DNA of 64,000 nucleotides from Pseudomonas petrae (GTDB lineage: Bacteria; Pseudomonadota; Gammaproteobacteria; Pseudomonadales; Pseudomonadaceae). Location: contig NZ_JAKJXE010000013.1 in NCBI RefSeq assembly GCF_021728295.1, positions 62,001 to 126,000 on the forward strand, read 5' to 3'. This document shows positions 25,423 through 33,410 of the stretch, one piece after another. Position 1 is the stretch's first letter. Each line of letters begins with the position of its first letter. A model generated the notes under the pieces. That model saw nothing but the letters and a program-made list of their open reading frames with translations. It made no database searches and had not been told where the DNA came from. Both the position numbers and the translations under genes were made by a program.

Positions 25423-25450
25423 TGTGTGGCACGGGCGCTTGAATGGTTCC
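25423..25450 (-). promoter_or_regulatory. hrp box for the transglycosylase gene
   Basis: The minus strand reads GGAACC (25450-25445), 15 bases, CCACACA (25429-25423), a perfect HrpL promoter. It places the transglycosylase in the HrpL regulon. Confidence 0.92.
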
Positions 25451-25506
25451 AATAAGCCCGTGCAGTCACACCCTCTCCACCCTTCCTTATATAGAAAGCC
25501 TCTCCA

Positions 25507-25947
25507 TCACGAATGCATCACCTTGTCGTGATCGCGAACGCTGTATTTCACCACGCCCCAGATCAGCAGCTCGTCACCCTCCATGACGTAGCGCGGCGGG
25601 TATTTGGTGTTCTCGGACTTGAGAATGACCTCGTTGCCACGCATGTGCAGGCGCTTGCAGACCGGCTCGGTATTGAGCGCGGCGATGACGATATCGCCAT
25701 GCTCGGCATACAGGCTGCGGTCGACGATCACCAGGTCGCCGCAATAGATGCCCGCGCCCTGCATGCTGTCGCCCTCTATTTTCACGAGATAGACATGGGG
25801 CGCGCGGAGGTCGAACAGCTCGTCCAGCGAAATGTGCCGCTCGATGTGATCGGCCGCCGGCGAGGGAAAACCCGCCGGCACTTGAAAGGCATAAAGGGGA
25901 AATCGCTCGCCCGCCGCCGACAATCGGCCAAGGATGGTGACACTCAT
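25507..25947 (-). CDS. umuD: UmuD/LexA-like S24 peptidase (UmuD-type), no umuC partner
   Basis: A 146-residue protein of the UmuD/RumA/LexA family. The self-cleavage site Ala25-Gly26 (QVPAGFPSPA) and the Ser61/Lys98 catalytic dyad (EGDSMQ; PVCKRLH) are intact. UmuD' normally joins UmuC to form error-prone polymerase V, but no umuC follows; the next gene downstream is the transglycosylase. A consensus LexA box at 25971-25986 lies 24 bases upstream, so it should be DNA-damage induced. It may work with a UmuC/RulB encoded elsewhere or be a relic of a rulAB module. Confidence 0.9.
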   Translation of the reverse strand: MSVTILGRLSAAGERFPLYAFQVPAGFPSPAADHIERHISLDELFDLRAPHVYLVKIEGDSMQGAGIYCGDLVIVDRSLYAEHGDIVIAALNTEPVCKRLHMRGNEVILKSENTKYPPRYVMEGDELLIWGVVKYSVRDHDKVMHS

Positions 25948-25970
25948 GAGACTGACCTTGTGTTTGTTAA

Positions 25971-25986
25971 CTGTACGTATATACAG
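25971..25986. promoter_or_regulatory. LexA (SOS) box shared by umuD-like gene and yedK
   Basis: CTGTACGTATATACAG fits CTG-N10-CAG and has the near-palindromic AT core of the gamma-proteobacterial LexA site. It sits between two divergent genes with starts at 25947 and 26046, so one operator may serve both. Confidence 0.85.
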
Positions 25987-26045
25987 TTAACGTTCTCAAC
26001 CGCGCGCGGTCAATCTGGTAAGCAGGAAAATTCGACGGGTGACAC

Positions 26046-26774
26046 ATGTGCGGACGCTACTCGATCTACGAGCCAATGGATCATTACCTCAAGACGCTGG
26101 CGCCAGAGCAGCTGGTGATCAATGGCTACGATCTCTGGCCCATCGAGCGTTACAACGTGGCGCCGACCACCCGTGTCGAAATCATCCGCCCTGTCGCTGA
26201 CGGCTTGAGCGTCGACAAGGTGCGCTGGGGCTGGTCGCCCTACTGGGCGAAAGGCAAACGGCCCGACCCGATCAATGCGCGCGTCGAAACGGTGATGACG
26301 GGCAAGTTCTTCAAGGACCTGTGGCCGAATGGTCGCGCGCTGGCCCCGGCAAACGGCTGGTACGAATGGGTGAAAGACCCGAACGATTCGAAGCGCAAGC
26401 AGCCCTGGTTCATTCATCTGAAGGACCAGCAACCGATGTACTTCGCCGCATTGGGCCTGGTCAGCCCCGGCCTTGAGCCGGACGAACGCGACGGCTTCGT
26501 CATCATCACGGCTGCGAGCGACGCCGGCATGCTCGACATCCACGACCGCCGCCCGCTGGTGCTGACGCCCGAGCTCGCCCGGGAATGGGTCGACCCGCAG
26601 ACGCCGGCGTCACGGCTCGCGCAAATCGCGCAGGAAGGCTGCCGGCCGGTCAGCGATTTTCACTGGCATGCCGTGGGCAAGGAGGTCGGGAATGTGCGCA
26701 ACGAGGGGGCGCAGTTGATCGAGCCCTTGGCTGGGCTCGATTTGCTGGCGGAAGATCAGAACGAGGACGTTTGA
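26046..26774 (+). CDS. yedK: SRAP-family abasic-site processing protein (YedK/HMCES)
   Basis: A 242-residue SRAP domain protein. The catalytic Cys2 directly follows Met (MCGRYS); also present are PINARVET, the NGWYEW motif with the catalytic Glu and the IHDRRP motif with the catalytic His. YedK forms a stable thiazolidine link to abasic sites in single-stranded DNA and so protects replication. It is divergent from the umuD-like gene and shares its LexA box, which agrees with the family's association with the SOS response. Confidence 0.95.
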   Translation: MCGRYSIYEPMDHYLKTLAPEQLVINGYDLWPIERYNVAPTTRVEIIRPVADGLSVDKVRWGWSPYWAKGKRPDPINARVETVMTGKFFKDLWPNGRALAPANGWYEWVKDPNDSKRKQPWFIHLKDQQPMYFAALGLVSPGLEPDERDGFVIITAASDAGMLDIHDRRPLVLTPELAREWVDPQTPASRLAQIAQEGCRPVSDFHWHAVGKEVGNVRNEGAQLIEPLAGLDLLAEDQNEDV

Positions 26775-26819
26775 TCGCCGTGCTTTGCGATCAAACGGTA
26801 TGCAGGGTGTGGCGAGTGG

Positions 26820-29042
26820 TCAGAGCGTCCACTTCACCGAGAACATTAGGTTGCGCGGATCGCCGTAAACGCCGGTGCCCGACTCTTTCGGGATGCCCTG
26901 CCAGTAACGTGTGTCGAAAAGGTTGTTGACGTTGACCCGACCGTCCCAGTGCTCGTTCAGCTTGTAGCCGGCCATCAGGCCGACGATGCCGTAAGCGTCC
27001 TGATCCGCTTGGCCGTCGCCGACGCGGTTGAAGGTCTTGCTCTGGGCAAGCACGTCCGCCCCTACTCGCCATTTGTGCAGCTCGCCCGGCAAGGTGTAGC
27101 TGGTCGCGGTTTTGAACAGATGCTTCGGCTGTTCGGGGGCGAACAGTTTGCCTTCGTTGCTTTTGGTGCCGTCTTCGACAAACTGGCTCAGCACGTAGGT
27201 GTAGGACGCCGAGAACTGCCAGTCCGGCGTCAGCGCGCCGCTCAGCTCGGTGTCGATTCCGCGGCTGCGCACCTTGCCCGCTGCGCCGTAGCAGCTGGAA
27301 GCCGGGAAGCTCGGGCAATTGGTGGAGTTCTGGTCCTGGACGAGATACGCGCGGTTTTCCTGCTCCATTTCAAACAGCGCCACCGACGCATTCAGCGCGC
27401 CGTCGAAATATTCGCCCTTAAGGCCGATCTCGTAGTTCTTGCCGGTCATTGGCTTCAGCACCGAGCGCGACGAATCCATCTCGGTCTGCGGCTTGAAGAT
27501 TTCGGTGTAGCTGGCGTAGGCCGAGTACGTCTCGTTCAGGTCATAGATGACGCCGGCGTACGGCGTGACTTCGCGGACCACCTTGTAATCACCACTGCCG
27601 ACGCGGTTGTCGAAGTCATACCAGCTGACGCGGCTGCCGAGGATCACGTGCAGCGGGTCGATGGGGTTCAGGCGCGCGGCGGCGTATACGCCTTCTTCGG
27701 TGGCGGCGTTACGGGTTTCGTACAGGCTGGTGTCGACGTCAGGTTTGGGCAGTGAATGGGGCGGGTTGTAGATATCGATCGGCGTGCCGTCGGTCCAGCC
27801 GCCCCACTGGTGAAACTTCTCCTGCCGGTGGCTCACGCCCACGACCAGCTCATGCTCGCGACCGAACATCTGAAACGGCCCGCTGAGGGACGCATCAAGG
27901 TTGGTCTGGTCATCGTCGTCGCGGTACTTGCCGTGGTACTGCTGAAAACCCAGACCGTCGTAGTTGCCGATGTAGCTGGAGAAGGTATCCGCTTCGGCCC
28001 AGATCTTCTGCCCGGCGAGCTTGGCCGACCAGCCGTTGTCGAAGCGGTGCGTGACGTCGGTGAAGAACATGATGTTGTCCTTGTTCCAGTACGACCAGTC
28101 GTTGCTGAGGAACGTCGAACGCTTGAGGTGCAGGTCTTCGCCGTTTGGACCGCTGGGCAGACCGCCCCAGTCCGAGGTGTTGTCGTCACGCTGTTTGGAC
28201 GCGCCGACGGTCCAGGTTGTTGAATCATTCAGGTCGGCTTCGAGAATCCCGTAAAAGGTCTGGCGCTGGTTCTTGCGGATGTCGGAGAAGCTCTTGTCGT
28301 CTTCGTACGCGGCCACCACGCGGCCGCGAACGGTGCCGGAATCGTTGAGCGTGTTCGACGCATCGACCTCGGTGCGGTAACGGTCCCAACTGCCAGCGCT
28401 GGTGGTCACGCTCACTTGCGGCACGGCGGTCAGGCGCTTGCGCACCAGGTTCAACGTCGCTGCCGGGCTGCCCGCGCCAGTCATCAGGCCCGTCGCACCG
28501 CGCACCACTTCGACGCGGTCATACATGGCCAGGTCCGCGCCGGAAATCACATCCTGAGTGTAGGTGCTGATGCTGCTCGGCAGCCCGTCGTACATGATGT
28601 TGTCGATCTTGAAACCGCGCGCCAGAAATTCCTGACGGTCCGACGCCGTTCGGTGCAGCGTCACGCCGGGTGCGTATTTCACCACGTCGTTCAGGTCGTT
28701 CATGCCCTGATCGTCCATGCGCTGGCGGGTGATCACACTCACCGATTGCGGGGTCTCGCGGATGGACAACGGCAGCTGGGTCGCCGTGTTCATGGAACCC
28801 GTTGTATACGAACCCGAATTCTCCGTGGTCGCCTGCCCCGCGATGCCGTAATCGGCGTTGATGCTCAAGCCTTCCAACGCCACTGCGCCCGGCGCAGAGT
28901 TGCCGCTGGCACTGCCCGGTTGAGTGAGCGATGTCGCCGATGGCTGATCGGGCAAATCCTGCTGCGTCGGTGCTGCGAAGGAATGGCTGGAGAAACCAAG
29001 GGCAACAAGTGCCGACAAGGCAGGCAGGGCGGGACGTAGCAT
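26820..29042 (-). CDS. TonB-dependent siderophore receptor (FpvA/FhuE-like)
   Basis: A 740-residue outer-membrane receptor. A signal peptide (cleavage near FAAP, residues 23-25) is followed by the plug domain (IRETPQSVSVITRQRMDDQG, RGFKIDNIMYDGLP, RVEVVRGATGLMTGAGSPAA) and a beta-barrel ending in the C-terminal aromatic signature (NLMFSVKWTL). There is no N-terminal STN signalling domain of the usual length, so it is a plain transporter rather than a transducer. The ligand is a ferric siderophore of unknown type. A possible Fur site lies at 29161-29179. Confidence 0.93.
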   Translation of the reverse strand: MLRPALPALSALVALGFSSHSFAAPTQQDLPDQPSATSLTQPGSASGNSAPGAVALEGLSINADYGIAGQATTENSGSYTTGSMNTATQLPLSIRETPQSVSVITRQRMDDQGMNDLNDVVKYAPGVTLHRTASDRQEFLARGFKIDNIMYDGLPSSISTYTQDVISGADLAMYDRVEVVRGATGLMTGAGSPAATLNLVRKRLTAVPQVSVTTSAGSWDRYRTEVDASNTLNDSGTVRGRVVAAYEDDKSFSDIRKNQRQTFYGILEADLNDSTTWTVGASKQRDDNTSDWGGLPSGPNGEDLHLKRSTFLSNDWSYWNKDNIMFFTDVTHRFDNGWSAKLAGQKIWAEADTFSSYIGNYDGLGFQQYHGKYRDDDDQTNLDASLSGPFQMFGREHELVVGVSHRQEKFHQWGGWTDGTPIDIYNPPHSLPKPDVDTSLYETRNAATEEGVYAAARLNPIDPLHVILGSRVSWYDFDNRVGSGDYKVVREVTPYAGVIYDLNETYSAYASYTEIFKPQTEMDSSRSVLKPMTGKNYEIGLKGEYFDGALNASVALFEMEQENRAYLVQDQNSTNCPSFPASSCYGAAGKVRSRGIDTELSGALTPDWQFSASYTYVLSQFVEDGTKSNEGKLFAPEQPKHLFKTATSYTLPGELHKWRVGADVLAQSKTFNRVGDGQADQDAYGIVGLMAGYKLNEHWDGRVNVNNLFDTRYWQGIPKESGTGVYGDPRNLMFSVKWTL

Positions 29043-29372
29043 CGGGTGCTTCCTGGAGAGGACGAAGGCGTGCTGATCTGCGGCACGGCACCCTGACGAG
29101 CGACGTTCCGCATGGCGAAAAGCTATGAGGGCGCCGATCGTAACAATATTTTTATAAAATGTTAATGCAAAGCGTTATCAATTGTTAAGGATTCTGATTC
29201 GGCTTCACAGGCTTGGCAATGTAAAGGGATGAGCAGGCAGGCGAGCGTCCCGCAACGACCTGCATGCTTGGTCCTGAACAGCGCGAGTAGAACGCCTACA
29301 AAATCTTTTTCTAAAGATTCCTGCCAGGGTGCCGACAAGCACCCACAAGCCTTTCTGATATAGGGAAATGAG
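29043..29372. other. Divergent promoter region of the siderophore receptor and the zinc-ribbon genes
   Basis: A 330-base region with an AT-rich core at 29140-29190 that includes the possible Fur site. No other gene or repeat is visible. Confidence 0.6.
29161..29179 (-). promoter_or_regulatory. Possible Fur box before the siderophore receptor
   Basis: GTTAATGCAAAGCGTTATC matches the 19-base Fur consensus at 14 positions, with strong outer arms (TAATG; TTATC) and a weak middle. It is 119 bases upstream of the receptor start. Confidence 0.45.
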
Positions 29373-29726
29373 ATGGCGATGGTATTTTGTCGTGGCTGTG
29401 CAAAGGAGCTGCATGAAACGGCAGTCACTTGCCCACAATGTGGCGCGAGTCAAATCACCTCAGCAACACTCCCCCCTGCAAACGTTGGCTCCCCCTGGAT
29501 GGCAATCATTTCGCTCGTGCTCAGTATCGTGTGCACTCTTGCGCTCTTCGACCAAAATGAATGGGACACAGAGACGATTCAGGGCTTGGGCCTGTTCTCT
29601 GTCGCCGCCCTGATTCTCGGGATCATCACTATCAACACCAAAAGACCGGGCTATGGCATGGCCATCGCCGGGACTGTGTTATCGGGTGTCTCACTGCTTA
29701 TTTTCGTTGGACTGGCTGTTAATTAA
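29373..29726 (+). CDS. Small zinc-ribbon membrane protein
   Basis: A 117-residue protein. Cys6, Cys9, Cys20 and Cys23 form a rubredoxin-like zinc ribbon (CRGCAKELHETAVTCPQCG), followed by two or three hydrophobic helices (MAIISLVLSIVCTLALF; LFSVAALILGIITI; AIAGTVLSGVSLLIFVG), the layout of DUF4190-type proteins. Function unknown. It is followed by a second gene with nearly the same ribbon, suggesting a duplicated or joint module. Confidence 0.8.
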   Translation: MAMVFCRGCAKELHETAVTCPQCGASQITSATLPPANVGSPWMAIISLVLSIVCTLALFDQNEWDTETIQGLGLFSVAALILGIITINTKRPGYGMAIAGTVLSGVSLLIFVGLAVN

Positions 29727-29742
29727 TCAAAGGAAGATTCAA

Positions 29743-30192
29743 ATGGCATTTTGTAGTGGTTGTGCAAAAGAAATCAGTGATGGTGCTGTCACGTGCCCGC
29801 AGTGCGGCGCGCCGCAGTTGGCGTACGCAGGCGGCGGCAATAGCGCTGCCGTTGTCACCCAGCCAGGTTTTTTTCACTGGTATGTAGACGTTCTGAAAAA
29901 GTACGCGGTGTTCAGTGGGAGGGCGCGGCGCAAGGAATACTGGATGTTTTTCCTGATCAACTTCCTGATCGCTATCGCGATTGCCGTTGTCGACGCCATC
30001 ATCGGCAGCCATTCAATGATCTCGAATGTTTATAGCCTTGCGTTATTGATACCCGGCCTCGCCGTTGGCGTTCGCCGACTGCACGACACTGATCGCAGCG
30101 GCTGGTGGCTCATTGTGCCGTTCGCCAACATCGTGTTCCTGGCTACGGAAGGTCAAAAAGGCGATAACCGCTTCGGCCCGGCTCCCCAGTAA
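29743..30192 (+). CDS. Zinc-ribbon plus DUF805 membrane protein
   Basis: A 149-residue protein with Cys4, Cys7, Cys18 and Cys21 in a zinc ribbon like that of the preceding gene, then a DUF805 domain (SGRARRKEYWMFFLINFLI; GVRRLHDTDRSGWWLI) with about three or four membrane helices. ATG 29743 is chosen because AAGGAAG precedes it and it starts the ribbon. It lies 16 bases after the previous gene and is probably co-transcribed. DUF805 proteins have no firm biochemical role. Confidence 0.88.
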   Translation: MAFCSGCAKEISDGAVTCPQCGAPQLAYAGGGNSAAVVTQPGFFHWYVDVLKKYAVFSGRARRKEYWMFFLINFLIAIAIAVVDAIIGSHSMISNVYSLALLIPGLAVGVRRLHDTDRSGWWLIVPFANIVFLATEGQKGDNRFGPAPQ

Positions 30193-30277
30193 GCTGATTG
30201 GAAGGGGCGGACTCGACGCCCCTTCCATTGGCAAGCCATTTCTGGCGAGGCGAATTCACGTCAGCGCCAGCCCCCCA

Positions 30278-31162
30278 TCAAGCCATTGCTCGTCGCCCGC
30301 GGCTGACCAGCTTGGGCCCAAGCAAGTTTACCGTCAGACCCAACATCACAAGCACACCCCCCGCGCATTGCAGCACGCTCAGTCGCTCGCCCAGCACTAA
30401 CGCTGAGGAACTGAGGCCGACCACAGGCACCAGCAGCGAAAATGGCGCGACCTTGCCCGCTGGATAGCGCGACAGCAACTTGCTCCAGCTGATGTAGCCG
30501 AAAAGCGTGGCAACGAAGGCCAGATAAGCCAGCGACAGCACCGAACTCCATCCCAAATTGAGCAGTGAATGCTCAATCAGCACTGGACCCTCCAGCCACA
30601 GCGACATGGCGAGAAACGGCAGCGGCGGAACGATCGCACCCCAGACCACCAGGGCGACGAGATCGACGTTCCCAAACCGGCGCGTGATGATGTTGCCCAA
30701 CGCCCACATCGAAGCCGCGCACAAAACCAGCACCACCGCCAGCAGCGGTGTCGCAGCCCCCGTGCCCATGCCGATAAGGGTCAGTCCGCCAGCGGCGATG
30801 AGTAAGCCCGCCACGCTATAAACGCGTAATTTCTCACCGATGAATATCGCGGCGAACAGCAGCGTGAAAAATGCCTGCGCTTGCAGCAGCAAGGAGGCCA
30901 ACCCCGGTGGCATGCCATGGGCCATGCTCTCGAACAGGAAGGCGAACTGACCGAAGGAAATGGTCGCGCCATACGCAAGCAGCCAGAACCAGGGCAGCTG
31001 CGGACGGCGGATGAAAAACACCGCTGGAATCGCGACCAGCGTGAACCGCAGCGCGCCCAGCAACATCGGCGGCAAGCCGTCCAGCCCGTATTTGATGACG
31101 ATGAAATTCAAACCCCACGCAATGATGACAAGCAATGCCAGGCAAAGGTCTTTAAACGGCAT
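30278..31162 (-). CDS. EamA/DMT-family transporter
   Basis: A 294-residue protein with about ten transmembrane helices and two EamA repeats (first starting CLALLVIIAWGLNFIVIKYGLDGLPP, second around residues 145-280). The family exports amino acids or other metabolites; the substrate here cannot be told. ATG 31162 (MPFKDLCLAL) starts right at the first helix; an upstream extension to 31240 is unlikely. Confidence 0.88.
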   Translation of the reverse strand: MPFKDLCLALLVIIAWGLNFIVIKYGLDGLPPMLLGALRFTLVAIPAVFFIRRPQLPWFWLLAYGATISFGQFAFLFESMAHGMPPGLASLLLQAQAFFTLLFAAIFIGEKLRVYSVAGLLIAAGGLTLIGMGTGAATPLLAVVLVLCAASMWALGNIITRRFGNVDLVALVVWGAIVPPLPFLAMSLWLEGPVLIEHSLLNLGWSSVLSLAYLAFVATLFGYISWSKLLSRYPAGKVAPFSLLVPVVGLSSSALVLGERLSVLQCAGGVLVMLGLTVNLLGPKLVSRGRRAMA

Positions 31163-31425
31163 GGTGTTCCTCAATAGTTGGCAGGTATTTCGGGGCGAGC
31201 CCGAGAAGCAATAATCGCCTCCCGCTCGCTGCGTTTGCAAACGCCTTGGCAGCGTTAAATGAAGAATTAGTTAATTGATTATTCAGCACTGCGCAAACGC
31301 GCGGGCATGATGGCCATAGGCCTGTTGATCCGCTGGGCGTACCTTAAGTAATCGAAAATCCGGCAGACACGCTGATAGCTGGAACGGACCTCAGCGCCTT
31401 CCTTTGGAGCTCCGGAGAAACCCCC

Positions 31426-33051
31426 ATGCGACTACAAAACTTTAAGATTTCGACCAGGGCGCTGCTTTGCTTTGGTCTGATTACGCTGATCCTCCTAGGC
31501 CTAGGCGTATTCGCGTACCTTCAAATTGATGAAATGCGTGCCACTGAACAAAGCCTGGAAACTGACGTGGTTCCCAGCATTCAGGTGATTGACGATATCC
31601 AGATTGCACTGCTGCATACCCGGCTGGAAAGCATACGATTATTGGCGGTGTCGGGCCCAGATGCAGAACGCAAGGTCACCGACAATATTTTTCAATACAT
31701 CGCCACTCTCGAAGACAAGACGGGTTACTACCGAGCCCACCTGGTCACTGGCGAAGAAGATAAAAGGCAGTTTCAGACAGCAAATGGCCTGATGGAAAAA
31801 TACATATCAGGCGTCAAAAACATCATCGCGCTGAATAAATCCGACCATCAAACCGCACTGGATTTCGCCAACACCGAGCAAGCGCAGACCGCGACGCAGT
31901 ACCAAGCAGAGCTCACGAAGCTGCGTGACATCAATTCACAGAACGCAGTCAGCGCAGGGCATCGCGCTGCAGAAGTTTACAGCCACAGCATCATGGTTCT
32001 GATCTCTGTTGTTTTGGCTGCTTCGGTTCTCACCATAGGCCTGGCTTATGCTCTGACCCGAAGCATCGTAAAGCCGGTCGCCAGCTCATTGACCTTCGCG
32101 CAGCGAATCGCAACGGGCGACCTCTCCGGCGTCCTCGCCGTGACGGGCCGGGATGAGATATCCAGTTTGATGATTGCGCTCAATCTCATGGCGGGCAGTT
32201 TAAAGACCACGCTCACTGAAATATCGGGAGCGGCCGACCAGCTGAGCACCGCGTCCGTCGAAATGACATCGATCACCGAAAGCGCAGATCGCACACTTCA
32301 AAAACAGAACAGCGAGATCGAACAGGCGGCCACTGCGGTCACCGAGATGAGTGCGGCAGTAGAAGAAGTTGCCAGAAATGCGAACTCAACGTCCGAGGCC
32401 GCAAAGTCATCCAGCACATCCGCCGAAGAGGGCAACCGAAGGGTCGTAAACACGGTGACGGCCATGACGAGCCTCGCCGACCTCGTCGACAACTCTGTGG
32501 TACAGGTCAAGGCCCTGGCCAGTCAGGCTGACGATATTACAAAAGTGCTGAGCGTCATCAGGGCCATTGCCGAGCAGACGAACCTTCTCGCGTTGAACGC
32601 GGCGATTGAGGCGGCGCGCGCCGGGGAGCAAGGAAGGGGTTTTGCTGTGGTGGCAGACGAGGTACGAGCACTGGCGCACCGGACCCAGCTGTCCACTCAG
32701 GAAATCGAGCAGATGATCACCAAGGTCCAGTCAGGGTCTGCCGCTGCGGTGGAGTCCATGGACAAAAGTAGACAGGAGGTTTACAGCACGCTGACCTCTG
32801 CGAAAGACGCAGGCTCGTCCCTGCGCCTGATCACCGACGCGGTCCTGGAGATCAATGAACGAAATATGCAGATTGCAACGGCTTCGGAGCAACAAGCGCA
32901 CGTTGCCCGCGATGTGGACAGAAACCTGGTGAGCATTCGAGATTTGGCAATGCAGAGCACCGAGGGTGCGAGACAGACGCTGGAAGCAAGCAACGAGCTG
33001 TCGAAGCTAGCGGTCCGGCTCAACGACATGGTCGGCAAGTTCCGGCTTTAG
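31426..33051 (+). CDS. Methyl-accepting chemotaxis protein with four-helix-bundle sensor
   Basis: A 541-residue chemoreceptor: transmembrane helix 1 near residues 13-33, a helical periplasmic sensor to ~187 (4HB_MCP type), transmembrane helix 2 near 188-210, a HAMP domain to ~265, then the methylated coiled coil with the signalling tip IAEQTNLLALNAAIEAARAG near residues 380-400. The ligand is unknown. There is no C-terminal CheR-binding pentapeptide (it ends MVGKFRL). GGAG precedes the ATG. Its transcript ends at the hairpin 33113-33140. Confidence 0.94.
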   Translation: MRLQNFKISTRALLCFGLITLILLGLGVFAYLQIDEMRATEQSLETDVVPSIQVIDDIQIALLHTRLESIRLLAVSGPDAERKVTDNIFQYIATLEDKTGYYRAHLVTGEEDKRQFQTANGLMEKYISGVKNIIALNKSDHQTALDFANTEQAQTATQYQAELTKLRDINSQNAVSAGHRAAEVYSHSIMVLISVVLAASVLTIGLAYALTRSIVKPVASSLTFAQRIATGDLSGVLAVTGRDEISSLMIALNLMAGSLKTTLTEISGAADQLSTASVEMTSITESADRTLQKQNSEIEQAATAVTEMSAAVEEVARNANSTSEAAKSSSTSAEEGNRRVVNTVTAMTSLADLVDNSVVQVKALASQADDITKVLSVIRAIAEQTNLLALNAAIEAARAGEQGRGFAVVADEVRALAHRTQLSTQEIEQMITKVQSGSAAAVESMDKSRQEVYSTLTSAKDAGSSLRLITDAVLEINERNMQIATASEQQAHVARDVDRNLVSIRDLAMQSTEGARQTLEASNELSKLAVRLNDMVGKFRL

Positions 33052-33112
33052 CCCATCGCTGCCCCGACACCCGGACTTCAGGGCCCATCGCAAAAACCAA
33101 ACCCCGGAAACG

Positions 33113-33140
33113 AAAAAGCCCCGCAGATGCGGGGCTTTTT
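33113..33140. terminator. Bidirectional rho-independent terminator
   Basis: AAAAAGCCCCGC-AGAT-GCGGGGCTTTTT, with A- and T-runs on both sides. It can end the chemoreceptor transcript (+) and the tRNA-Ser transcript (-). Confidence 0.9.
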
Positions 33141-33148
33141 ACTGTGTT

Positions 33149-33239
33149 TGGCGGGGAACTAGGGATTCGAACCCTAGAAACGCTATTAACGTTCGCCGGT
33201 TTTCAAGACCGGTGCATTCAACCACTCTGCCAATTCCCC
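33149..33239 (-). tRNA. tRNA-Ser (anticodon TGA)
   Basis: A 91-base class II tRNA. The acceptor stem is GGGGAAT paired with GTTCCCC, the anticodon loop CTTGAAA sits in the stem CCGGT/ACCGG and gives anticodon TGA; it has a long variable arm (GAACGTTAATAGCGTTT), a T-loop GTTCGAATC, discriminator G and an encoded CCA. Class II structure and anticodon both indicate serine. tRNA genes are common island attachment sites; I did not find a copy of its 3' end by eye. Confidence 0.97.
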
Positions 33240-33410
33240 GAAGCATCTTGCGTCGGAAGGTTTTGCCACCCCTCCCTCGCTTTGCGGGCGCCATAATACC
33301 GTAATGAAACAAGCTGTCAAACTCTCCGGCTAGCGCGCTGCGTCGCCTCTGTTATGATCTTTGCAACTTGAGGTTTCAAACCCTTCATTTTCACCATCAG
33401 GAGTAGCGCC

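Noticed and set aside
1..33000. Insertion sequences or transposase genes as the source of the island
   Set aside because: No transposase, integrase or IS terminal repeat with a target duplication was recognised in the window; only REP-type and other palindromic repeats are present.
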